Shown: positions 9,355-17,768 of the stretch, in pieces
Numbering within the stretch: position 1 is the first letter of the stretch
Layout: every line of letters begins with the position of its first letter
Assembly: GCF_005280585.1 (NCBI RefSeq)
Contig: NZ_SZVO01000006.1
Location: forward strand, 1 to 64,000
Length of the DNA stretch: 64,000 nt
Reading direction: 5' to 3'
DNA from: Dyadobacter frigoris
GTDB lineage: Bacteria > Bacteroidota > Bacteroidia > Cytophagales > Spirosomataceae
Made by a program: the position numbers and the translations under genes
The notes under the pieces: model-generated
What the model was told of the DNA's origin: nothing
The model's database searches: none
The model's input: only the letters and a program-made list of their open reading frames with translations

Positions 9355-9440
9355 TCTGATTCGTTTGATTCTTGTGATTGCCTTGATTACACCTTTTGTC
9401 TGCACGTTGATTCTTGTGATTTTTTTGATTCCACTGATGA
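9355..9440 (+). repeat. 9-bp-period GATT repeat array upstream of GxxExxY gene
   Basis: GATT starts at 9358, 9367, 9376 and 9385, then 9409, 9418, 9427, with GATG at 9436. Each group of four has an exact 9-bp period, and the groups are split by an irregular spacer. Read on the minus strand, the array is an open frame just upstream of the GxxExxY start and would encode I-T-R-I-K-like triplets. Confidence 0.7.
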
Positions 9441-9499
9441 CGATCAAACGCCTATCAAATCAAACGCCACTACCCAATAAAATACAAAAAATAATAAAA

Positions 9500-9535
9500 C
9501 AAAATCATAAAATCATAAAAATCACACAAATCACA
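9500..9535 (-). repeat. Inverted copy of the 9-bp-period repeat at the end of hsdS
   Basis: AATC, the complement of GATT, starts at 9503, 9511, 9520 and 9529, with spacings of 8, 9 and 9. The array ends 2 bp before the hsdS stop codon. Together with the GATT arrays it frames the hsdS-GxxExxY intergenic space with oppositely oriented repeats. Confidence 0.6.
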
Positions 9536-9537
9536 GT

Positions 9538-10848
9538 TCAGACCTTTATTTTCCCCGTCACCGCACTATTAATCAAAGTTGATTTGTATTCCTTTAACTT
9601 TTCAATTTCTTTTTGTTTCAGGGAAATGGCGGTGGCGATTTTTTTACTGACGATTTCTATGAAAGAAACAATTTTTTTCTGCTCCTCAAATGGAGGGAGA
9701 ATTGTTGTCAATTGTTTAAATTCATGCCAATACAATCTCTTTCTAAAATCCGTTATCCCCTTAGAAACCCGGTTCATTTCCTGAATATAAATGCTTGTTC
9801 TGTACTGATATTCAGCATAATTAGCGTCCAGTTTCTTGTTTGGCTTTGCTACAACGTAAGCCGGACTTACCATCCCATCTACACGCACAGCTCCGATAGC
9901 TCCTTGCCATGCCCGCATCATGTTAAACACAATGTCGTCAACTTCCACAAGTTTGTAGCTACTTTTGTCTTCAATTTTAACTTTGCCACGGATGTTAGAT
10001 TCTTCATCCAATTCCTCAGATGAAATTGCAGTATGAATAGAAACAGATAACAACGGAAGCCCTTCTCGCCCAGGCTGATTTCTTTCAGTAAAAAGAACTC
10101 TATTTGCAAAAATCTCCCAATGCTCAGGAATCTCCCCGATCCAGCTAATACCCGAATCCTTCATCTTAAAATCCGGATCCAACCCACGAGTTACTGCATT
10201 ATGAATAAGAATTTGCTTGCGTTCTTTGAGTAATTCTATTTGTTTTTCTTTGATGGAAATGGCTTGGCCAATTTGAGCCGTTTTGCGATCGAGAAAGTTG
10301 GCGATGGCGGTTTGTTCGGCGGGAGAAGGTACTGGAAAATAAAAATTCCCAAGAATATTTCTACTAATTCTCTTCATTATTGCGCCACGTGATTCTATCT
10401 CAGAAAACGAAAAGTATAGTGGGGAATTCATTAAGTAAACATAATATTTTCGATTGTAGGTGTCATCTGGTCTACAAATAACAACATCTACGGATACAAT
10501 AGACGGTCGGTCAGTTTTCGGAGCTAAACAACATCTTCCGAGCGGGACGTTTAATCTTGATATTAAAATGTCATTCACTTCAACCTTTGTACATCGAAGT
10601 TTTTTAAAGGTTTCTGAGGTAATATAGCTTTGGTCAGAATCCTTGAATTGTAATTCGCCAATATTTCCAGTAGTAAAGTAATTAAAATCATATCCACCAA
10701 TGTCCTTACTTTCTATCCAGTCGCCATCAATAAATAAAGATTGTTTTTCTTTAAAGAAATTTTTTAATTTTTGAATTTTCCAATTCTTAGGAACAATTCC
10801 CAGCCAATCAACACCCGAATCTTTATACTCACTGTATTTCTCAAACAT
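9538..10848 (-). CDS. hsdS: Type I restriction enzyme specificity subunit (HsdS)
   Basis: The DNA-recognition subunit shared by the methylase and restriction forms of the enzyme. The 436 residues show two target-recognition domains separated by conserved helices. The first half begins YKDSGVDWLGIVPKNW and ends in SPAEQTAIANFLDRKTAQI with a long helix. The second half repeats the plan (MKDSGISWIGEIPEHW, then PPFEEQKKIVSFIE and a helix). The two half-repeats imply a bipartite recognition site. The ATG overlaps the end of hsdM by 8 bp, so the two are translationally coupled. The target sequence cannot be predicted here. Confidence 0.95.
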   Translation of the reverse strand: MFEKYSEYKDSGVDWLGIVPKNWKIQKLKNFFKEKQSLFIDGDWIESKDIGGYDFNYFTTGNIGELQFKDSDQSYITSETFKKLRCTKVEVNDILISRLNVPLGRCCLAPKTDRPSIVSVDVVICRPDDTYNRKYYVYLMNSPLYFSFSEIESRGAIMKRISRNILGNFYFPVPSPAEQTAIANFLDRKTAQIGQAISIKEKQIELLKERKQILIHNAVTRGLDPDFKMKDSGISWIGEIPEHWEIFANRVLFTERNQPGREGLPLLSVSIHTAISSEELDEESNIRGKVKIEDKSSYKLVEVDDIVFNMMRAWQGAIGAVRVDGMVSPAYVVAKPNKKLDANYAEYQYRTSIYIQEMNRVSKGITDFRKRLYWHEFKQLTTILPPFEEQKKIVSFIEIVSKKIATAISLKQKEIEKLKEYKSTLINSAVTGKIKV

Positions 10849-13225
10849 CAGTTCTTTCCATTAAAACATCAGCACCTATACCTAAACCCAAAATCTCCCG
10901 AATCAACCCATCACTTTCCACTTCCAAGGCCAATATATCAGCGGCCACATCTTCAATATTTCGCAAAGGTTTGTGGCGGTAGAAATACTTATTGAAACTG
11001 ATTTCATACCCAATTTTGGTAGCGTCCAGTGTAATCCAGGCTTCGGAAACGTGTGGTTTTACTTCTTTTAAAAAGTATTCGTAAATATTCTCTTTCAGTG
11101 GTACATTTTCCGTATCACGCAAATCGCTTTCTGTTTCGTACTGCAGATATTCGCCTTTTTTGCCAGTTGGAAAATAACCGTAATCGGCCAGCTGTCCTTC
11201 CTTAGAATCCAAGTAATTCAGTAGCTTTTCCAGTTTTTCGCCGGCGAATTTGGTAATTCCTTTTATTACTTTTTCAGCCGAAGCATCATACCAGCTTACG
11301 GCATTCAGGATTGCATTCTTTTCAGAGGAAGTCAGTTTGTTACTTAGTTTTTTAAGAGCCGCATCTACTTTTTCCCTAAAAATATTGAAGTCGCTAAATT
11401 CTTCGGTACCAATCATTGCCAACAGTTCCGATGCACTGTTCAACAAATCCAGCTGCTTTTGCCAGATTTCTTTGCTCGTGAGTACTTTGGCTTGTTTAGC
11501 ATTCAGGTTTAGCTCATTTTTTTCGCAGTATTCCAAAATTGCTTTTTCATGAGCGGCAATATTGGTATACACTTCTTCCCCAAATTCAGTATAAGCCCAG
11601 GTCATGGGTTCGCGCAAGGATTTTTCAAAACGGAGGTCTGCTATACGCTCTTCGGTAAACTGCGCTTTCAGGCGCTTTGGCCTGTCAATGGTAACTTTGT
11701 AATAACCAAAATCAGCATTATCAAAAATCTGCGACGCAATGCCGCTTTCGCCTTCCCGCTCAATCGCTTCCAGGCTGGTATAAACTTGTACAATCTCTTT
11801 AATATGTTCAGGAGCAAATTCACAGTTTTTGTTACCAAGGTTTTTACGCAGCTTACGGTAAAGTTGCCCAGCATCAATAAGCTGCACTTTCCCCTGGCGA
11901 TGTGGCGCTTTGTTATTGCTTAGAATCCAGATATAAGTCGTAATTCCGGTATTGTAAAACAAGTTATTCGGCAATTGAACAATAGCTTCAAGCCAATCGT
12001 TTTCAATAATATACCGCCGAATATTACTTTCTCCTCCACCGGCATCGCCCGTAAATAAACTGGAACCATTATGTACCGAAGCAATGCGCGAACCACTTGC
12101 GCTTTTCTCTTTTGATTTCATTTTAGAAACCATTTCCATCAGGAAAAGCAGCTGTCCGTCCGAAGAACGTGGCGTTGCATCGGCGTCATCTTCCACACCC
12201 CAGTAATCTTTCAGTCTGATCTGGAAACGCGGATCAATAATATCTTTTCCATCCTTGATATACTTCTGCTCACTCGCCCAGGACTTGCCATAAGGCGGAT
12301 TGGACAGCATGAAGTCAAAACTCGTTCCGGCAAATTCATCCGTAGAAAGCGTAGAGCCCACCCGGATATTCTCCGGATTGTTGCCCTTGATCATCATATC
12401 CGACTTACAGATCGCATACGTTTCATCGTTGATTTCCTTGCCATACAGATACACATCACCTTTGGCCCGGATCCCGCCTTCTTCATCTTTGATAAAATTC
12501 TGGGATTCCGTCAGCATACCACCGCTTCCGCAAGCCGGATCATAAATTGTCATCACAGGCGGCAACTTATCTTTAATCGGATCAAAAATGATATGCGTCA
12601 TCAGGTCAATTACTTCACGCGGCGTAAAGTGCTCCCCTGCTTCCTCGTTATTATCCTCGTTAAATTTCCGTATCAATTCTTCAAAAACATAACCCATTCC
12701 TAAATTAGAAAGCGGCTGTAATTTGCGGCCATCCGGATCTACTTTTTCAAAAGGTGTAAGATTGATGTAAGAAGAAGTGAATTTTTCCAGGACGTTCAGT
12801 AATACGTCCTTATTGGCCATGTGCCTAACCTGGCTTTTTAGCTTAAACTTTTCAATAATCTCTTTGACATTCGCACTGAATCCATTGAGATATTCTTCAA
12901 AATTGCCTTGTAATATTTGCTGGCTATTGGTCGCCGTGTTGTGTAGTCGCTGTAAAGTCCAGGGACTGGTATTGTAAAACACATATCCCGAAGCCTGCAT
13001 CAGTCCATTTTCGTCCCATTCTGTGAAACCGGCTTCGTCTTTTTGAAATGCCAGTTCTTCCATGACAGCGTCTTTAGTAGGTTCCAGCAACGCATCTAAT
13101 CGCCTTAATACCACCATCGGAAGAATTACATCCCGGTATTTTCCACGCACATATACATCACGCAGACAGTCGTCCGCGATAGACCAGATAAAAGAAACAA
13201 GTTTATTGTGTACTGAATGATTCAT
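10841..13225 (-). CDS. hsdM: Type I restriction enzyme methylase subunit (HsdM)
   Basis: N6-adenine DNA methyltransferase of the type I system. An N-terminal helical HsdM domain (about 1-150) precedes the Rossmann methylase with the SAM-binding DPACGSGG at 229-236 and catalytic NPPYGKSW at 309-316. The C-terminal region contacts HsdS and ends in the usual YEISFNKYFYRHKPLR stretch. At 794 residues it is longer than the classic 500-residue HsdM; the extra length is a helical insert after the methylase fold. It is the first gene of the minus-strand restriction block. Confidence 0.95.
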   Translation of the reverse strand: MNHSVHNKLVSFIWSIADDCLRDVYVRGKYRDVILPMVVLRRLDALLEPTKDAVMEELAFQKDEAGFTEWDENGLMQASGYVFYNTSPWTLQRLHNTATNSQQILQGNFEEYLNGFSANVKEIIEKFKLKSQVRHMANKDVLLNVLEKFTSSYINLTPFEKVDPDGRKLQPLSNLGMGYVFEELIRKFNEDNNEEAGEHFTPREVIDLMTHIIFDPIKDKLPPVMTIYDPACGSGGMLTESQNFIKDEEGGIRAKGDVYLYGKEINDETYAICKSDMMIKGNNPENIRVGSTLSTDEFAGTSFDFMLSNPPYGKSWASEQKYIKDGKDIIDPRFQIRLKDYWGVEDDADATPRSSDGQLLFLMEMVSKMKSKEKSASGSRIASVHNGSSLFTGDAGGGESNIRRYIIENDWLEAIVQLPNNLFYNTGITTYIWILSNNKAPHRQGKVQLIDAGQLYRKLRKNLGNKNCEFAPEHIKEIVQVYTSLEAIEREGESGIASQIFDNADFGYYKVTIDRPKRLKAQFTEERIADLRFEKSLREPMTWAYTEFGEEVYTNIAAHEKAILEYCEKNELNLNAKQAKVLTSKEIWQKQLDLLNSASELLAMIGTEEFSDFNIFREKVDAALKKLSNKLTSSEKNAILNAVSWYDASAEKVIKGITKFAGEKLEKLLNYLDSKEGQLADYGYFPTGKKGEYLQYETESDLRDTENVPLKENIYEYFLKEVKPHVSEAWITLDATKIGYEISFNKYFYRHKPLRNIEDVAADILALEVESDGLIREILGLGIGADVLMERTDV

Positions 13226-14100
13226 TGAAGTTATTTTAAAGGCAATAATTGGCCAGAGGGCACTTGAAGTAAATGTAATAGCTTTGTCCAGCTGAAAAAA
13301 GGAATAATATTAGTTTTTACATCACATTGATTCGAATCACTCTTTTCATCGCAAATCATAATCATAGCTAATGTATTTAATTCGTGGCAACTGAATTGCA
13401 TTTTAGGACTCATTTGCTGACTCAATCAGCCATCTGAGATTAAATTTTCAAATTAAGGTTAATAGTGATCTAAATAATTGTCATAAGCCAAAATTTCTCT
13501 CGGGATTATTTTTAAATAAATAGCTCGGAATGGTGGTAAAGTTTTACTGGAATACGCAACGTAGCGGTAACAATAAAAAAATGAATCTTTTTGTTTTATG
13601 AATAATTGGATTAATTCTCCACGAGATTAACGCAGTGGACGATAATTATTGTTAATTAATAGCGAAGCGATTTTAGAACTAAAAATCACTCGCATTTAGA
13701 TACGATGTAATCAATTTTGAGATATTGTACCTTATACACAATTTGGACTGCTTTCTCCTACTAACAATTAGTGTTATAAGTAGAAGTCTTTAATTTTTAG
13801 TACAATGAAGTATAGATAAAGGGTTAGGACCATGATATTTCGCTCTTGGTATTAAGCTCCACGAGCTTACCTTTTCTGAAAGTGTGGTTGGGAAGTTTTC
13901 CGCTAACATAATTCCCGCCTTCCTTGAAAAAAACAGCATGGGATTTTTTTTGTAAGCTTAACATTTTCATTTTTTAATGATTAAGAATAAAACTTCAACT
14001 TACAAAAAACAAGACTCTACCTAATTAAATTGATTATATTCAGTGAATTAAGAGCCTCATGATGATAATATATGTAAATTCTAACCATTCTTAAAAATTG
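13226..14100. other. Gene-free A+T-rich stretch upstream of hsdM
   Basis: About 870 bp without a convincing gene on either strand. A 64-codon minus-strand frame near 13231-13425 lacks protein-like features. The stretch presumably holds the hsdM promoter, but I could not find a good TAnnTTTG element close to the hsdM start. It may include worn remnants of older island genes. Confidence 0.5.
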
Positions 14101-14135
14101 AAAAATCCTATAAATTAATTATTTATAGGATTTTT
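14101..14135 (-). terminator. Hairpin terminator of the Nudix-like gene
   Basis: A perfect 15-bp inverted repeat (arms 14101-14115 and 14121-14135, 5-bp loop). Its arm ends form A/T tracts, so it could work in both directions. It begins 26 bp past the stop of the minus-strand gene ending at 14161. Confidence 0.75.
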
Positions 14136-14160
14136 ATTATTAATGTTTTTTTCAGAACGC

Positions 14161-15318
14161 TTAGATCTTTAATTTTAGATATTCAGCAATCTCATTTTTG
14201 TTCTTGTCAATGTATTTAAGTCCGTAAAATGCGGAGCCTATTGCTTCATGGGTAAGTCCGGAACTTTTTATTCTATCTTCTAACTTGTCTTTTGCTATAA
14301 CCACATCATTTTTATTTAGGATACCACCTTTTTCCAATTCAAGCCAGCCTCCATTACTGGTGTCCACCATTTTGATAGCAGAAGCGCGCTGCTGGTATAG
14401 TTGATTACGGGAAAGATTAGTTACAGCTGCAAAAAATAGTTGTGGTTTACCGCCCCTAGCTAATTCACGGCAGAAAGCGACAGGTTTTAGTTCAAGAATA
14501 TTATTTTTAACTATTCCAACTTCTTCTTCTAATTCTGAATACATATGATTCATAAAATAATTTTCGAAATTAACTTCAACATTAGTATCGGGCCATCTGG
14601 CCGCTCCCGATGAGGTACAGTGAATTGCTTTTGGAAATACCCCAATTTTCTCTACTCGCTTTACAAAATAGGGAACTAATTTTCCACTTTCCTGATAGAA
14701 TACTAAGGTAGCTATTCCAATAGTGTTGGCAAGACGGGTCTCACTAAATGGAGGAAGTTTTCTTGCATACTCTTTATCTAGAATTTTTCGTAAAGTGGGC
14801 TCATGTTGGTTGTTAGGATCAGGATGATAATCCAACACTAAATTTGAAAAAGCTTGATCATGGTAATGAGATTGTTGAATTGTTATAGATGTAGCATTCG
14901 CCGATACCTCACAGAGACGAATAATTGGTTCATTTGCTTTAAATCGTTTTTTTGCAAATAATGCATCAAACCCTTGTTTACTTAGCTGTTCCCATTCATG
15001 GCTCCCCTTAGCAAGAGAAAATGGATCAGGATTGATGGAAATTTTCATATTCTGAATTGGGTTGTTTATGGAATCTACCCAATTTGCTATTTCTTCATAA
15101 GGTATAAATGTTTTACCGTTGTGAAAACCTATGCGTTTGTCCAGAATATAGTGGTCATTTAACTCTAGGACATTGTAATTAATAAAGGGATCAGGATTGT
15201 TCTTGTAATAATCCACAATAACCTGTCTTAACTGCTTCACGACTAAAGGAACAACTTCTTTCGTCACCGCTGCAACTGTTTGTAGGGCAATATTTAATAA
15301 AACATTAATTTCTGTCAT
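14161..15318 (-). CDS. Nudix-like domain protein of the defence island
   Basis: Taking the ATG at 15316-15318 gives 385 residues; a TTG two codons earlier is also possible. Residues 1-35 are a hydrophobic to amphipathic helix (VLLNIALQTVAAV). Residues 200-300 look like a Nudix fold: KLVPYFVKRVEKIG, then SELEEEVGI close to the Nudix-box end RExxEExGU. The arginine is replaced by serine and the spacing to the upstream glutamate is one residue longer, so hydrolase activity is uncertain. It stands alone with its own terminator. Its position beside two restriction systems suggests defence, which is inference. Confidence 0.6.
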   Translation of the reverse strand: MTEINVLLNIALQTVAAVTKEVVPLVVKQLRQVIVDYYKNNPDPFINYNVLELNDHYILDKRIGFHNGKTFIPYEEIANWVDSINNPIQNMKISINPDPFSLAKGSHEWEQLSKQGFDALFAKKRFKANEPIIRLCEVSANATSITIQQSHYHDQAFSNLVLDYHPDPNNQHEPTLRKILDKEYARKLPPFSETRLANTIGIATLVFYQESGKLVPYFVKRVEKIGVFPKAIHCTSSGAARWPDTNVEVNFENYFMNHMYSELEEEVGIVKNNILELKPVAFCRELARGGKPQLFFAAVTNLSRNQLYQQRASAIKMVDTSNGGWLELEKGGILNKNDVVIAKDKLEDRIKSSGLTHEAIGSAFYGLKYIDKNKNEIAEYLKLKI

Positions 15319-15494
15319 GGCCAATTGGAGACAATTAAATTCTAGGATTAATTATTTTAAAATTTTAGTGCATTTTATAAATTTAAATCCTTTTAATAGA
15401 TTTTATCCTTTTTTGATGAAATCTAATTCCATTATTTAGTTTGTGGGTGATGAGAATTTAATATCAAGAAGTTAATCAAGGCAAATATAGCATT

Positions 15495-16422
15495 GAAGTT
15501 GTTTAGGATTTAGTAAAGGATTCCCAAAGTAATGTGAATTTTGTGGTGTCGAATCATAAAAAGCACTTACGGTGGAAATCCTGGATAAAAATACAATTGA
15601 GAAATACATACTACCAAATTTAAGTATTGGTTTGCGGGGGAAAGATTGCGAACCTGATTTTTTGCTTGAAATAATTTCTGCGATTATTTATCGCTTGAAA
15701 ACCGGGTGCCAATGGAGGCAATTACCTGTAAAACAATTTTTTACTAAAAATATATTAACCTGGCAAGGCGTGTACTATCACTTCAACGAGTGGACAAAAG
15801 ATGGAAGCTGGACGAAGGTTTGGACAAGTATTTTATCTTCTAATCGTCAGTATTTAGACTTACCCTGTATTCAATTAGATGGCAGTCATACACCCAGCAA
15901 GCGAGGAGGAGAAGCAGTAGGTTATCAAGGGAGGAAATCGACTAAAACAACGAATATGCTTTATTTAGCTGATAATCAAGGTCAAATGTTAGCTTGCGCA
16001 AGTCCGCAGGAAGGTCAGCATCATGACTTGTTCAACGTTCAAGAGCTTTTTGAAGAGCTTTGTCATATGCTTACAAAAGCTAATATTAATATAAAAGGAC
16101 TTTTTTTGAATGCTGATTCGGGTTTTGACAGTACAGAACTTCGCCAAATCTGTAAAGACAAAGAAATTGAAGCTAATATTGATGTTAACATGCGTAAAAG
16201 CAAAACACATGAAAATCAATCTACTGAATATCAGTATTTTGACGAAGAACTATACAAAAGGCGAACTGTTATTGAACATGCTAATGCATGGATGGACAGC
16301 TTTAAAGCATTACTTATTCGGTTTGAAACCAAAGCTGCTAATTGGGTTGCTTTAATTCTTCTGGCCTTTTCAGTACGCTTTTTACTTAAAATTCAAATGA
16401 AAACTAAATCCTAAACAACTTC
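15495..16422 (+). mobile_element. IS5-family insertion sequence, apparently complete
   Basis: A 928-bp element bounded by perfect 20-bp inverted repeats: GAAGTTGTTTAGGATTTAGT at 15495-15514 and its complement at 16403-16422. ATT flanks both ends (15492-15494 and 16423-16425), a possible 3-bp target duplication. It contains a single intact transposase gene whose stop lies inside the right repeat. The intact ends and gene indicate a recent arrival that may still be mobile. Confidence 0.88.
15572..16414 (+). CDS. IS5-family transposase
   Basis: A 280-residue DDE transposase starting at GTG; no ATG lies upstream in frame within the element. The N-terminal DUF4096-like region (RLKTGCQWRQLP) is followed by the catalytic triad: D103 in QLDGSHTPS, D182 in NADSGFDS and E235 in RRTVIEHANAW. 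The frame has no interruption and its TAA lies in the right inverted repeat. It catalyses cut-and-paste movement of its own element. Confidence 0.93.
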   Translation: MEILDKNTIEKYILPNLSIGLRGKDCEPDFLLEIISAIIYRLKTGCQWRQLPVKQFFTKNILTWQGVYYHFNEWTKDGSWTKVWTSILSSNRQYLDLPCIQLDGSHTPSKRGGEAVGYQGRKSTKTTNMLYLADNQGQMLACASPQEGQHHDLFNVQELFEELCHMLTKANINIKGLFLNADSGFDSTELRQICKDKEIEANIDVNMRKSKTHENQSTEYQYFDEELYKRRTVIEHANAWMDSFKALLIRFETKAANWVALILLAFSVRFLLKIQMKTKS

Positions 16423-16463
16423 ATTATGAGACCTGGTGTATTAAGCAAATAAGAGGCACTTAA

Positions 16464-16720
16464 TTTGGAGAATATTATCGCCTTGCAGAATTACTCGTAA
16501 ACAAAATCAGAGTGGATAGTATCAAAATGCCTGACCCTTTATGGATCATAATAAAAGAAACTCCGAAACATTTAGGCATGTTAGTCTCCAATAATATCAC
16601 CAAGAGTTCCGCAAATTTATGGACGTATATTAAACCAGAAAACTAGTACTGAAAGCAGTGCGTGCGTTACGTAAGCTTAATCAAAAAATAGAACCGAAGT
16701 CAGACTACGGTGCCATCTAG
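16464..16720 (+). pseudogene. Relic of an unidentified gene next to the IS
   Basis: From 16464 to 16646 a frame without a start codon reads like real protein (GEYYRLAELLVNKIRV, then WTYIKPEN). A second piece in another frame continues to 16720 (VLKAVRALRKLNQKI). The upstream end is blocked by stops close to the IS5 right end. It is probably the decayed end of one gene with a frameshift. I do not recognise the family. Confidence 0.35.
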
Positions 16721-16738
16721 TCAATTTTATTTCAATAT

Positions 16739-17623
16739 TTACTTCTGCTTTTTCATATCCTCACTTACCTTCACATCCACGATCTTTGCAAACTACTAAG
16801 TGGTTTTCAAATGCCTTTGAACAAGAATCTTAGTCACACTTTCCATCAGAACCCCATTGGTCAGTGTGACTATTGTTGCAAAAGTGTGGCGAGCCAAATG
16901 ACAAATGATCACCTTACTTATCCGACAAAGCACCGCGATCTCCTTTAAGTAAGAATTCGTTTTTTAATTAGAAAGGCCCGGAAGGAGCTGCCCTTTTATT
17001 TCGCACTGAGGATCCTTATCATATTTTTTAAGAATGGAAAGTGCCTGGGGAAGCAGCGGGATTCGCGCAGGGGAATCAGTTTTCTGTCTTTTGATCACAA
17101 GCCACTTCTCTCCGTCAATCCCGGTTATAATTTCAGACCGGCTCATTTTGTACACATCGATGTAGGCAAGTCCGGTGTAACAGCAGAAAAGGAAGATATC
17201 ACGCACCTGGCTAAGCCTTTCATGATCAAATTTCTTTTTTGAAATTTTGGCTAGTTCCTCCGCGGTTAAGGCTGTTCTGTCTACTTCCCTTTTGCTCATT
17301 TTATAAGCGTGGAATGGATCTCTGGAAAGCCAGCCGTTTTTGATGCAAATGATCACGATCTTTTTAAAAGTAGCCAGATACTTAATCGCCGTATTATGGC
17401 CGATATTTCTGACGCTTTTAAGCCAGTATTCAAAATCTGTTATAAACTCGTATTTGAGTTTTAGGATGTCAAGTTCCTGGGTTTTGTATTTCCAGCGGAT
17501 AAAATATCGGCTGTGATCGAGTGTTGTCTTGTAGCGCATCAGTGTTCCAGTACCGAAATCCTTATAAACAAGGTTTGCTACAACGTCATTGTGCTCCTGG
17601 TGGATATATTCATATTTAAGCAA
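16739..17623 (-). pseudogene. Tyrosine recombinase, nonsense-decayed and N-truncated
   Basis: A second copy of the integrase family seen just upstream. It lacks the first 110 or so residues and has three in-frame stops. The 219-codon open part corresponds to residues 112-326 of the intact enzyme (KYLATFKKIVIICIKNGW, TGLAYIDV). Past the TAA at 16964 the same frame continues with the H-R block (LARHTFATIVTLTNG). Where the active protein has QQYAK, this one reads stop-stop-FAK, so the nucleophilic tyrosine is also lost. All stops are explained by C-to-T changes of CAA/CAG. No frameshift is needed. Confidence 0.88.
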
Positions 17624-17648
17624 TTTGATAGTGAGGTCTCCATAACAT

Positions 17649-17685
17649 AATAATCCTGCTAAAAATAAATTTTAACAGGATTATT
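17649..17685 (-). terminator. Hairpin after the intact integrase gene
   Basis: Inverted repeat with 10-bp perfect arms (17649-17658 and 17676-17685), extended by about 5 more pairs past one mismatch. It lies in the gap between the intact and decayed integrases and could end integrase transcription. There is no strong T tract. Confidence 0.45.
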
Positions 17686-17768
17686 TAAAGCTGCAAAAAA
17701 TTTGAGATCTATTTGAAATAAAACCGTTTTTCCCGAATCGAAAGACTTTCAAATAAATCGGAATTCTA

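Noticed and set aside
8903..9535. CRISPR array
   Set aside because: The units are 9 bp with no spacers of constant length and no cas genes nearby.
13231..13425. 64-codon minus-strand ORF upstream of hsdM
   Set aside because: No motif or protein-like composition, and placed where the hsdM promoter should be.
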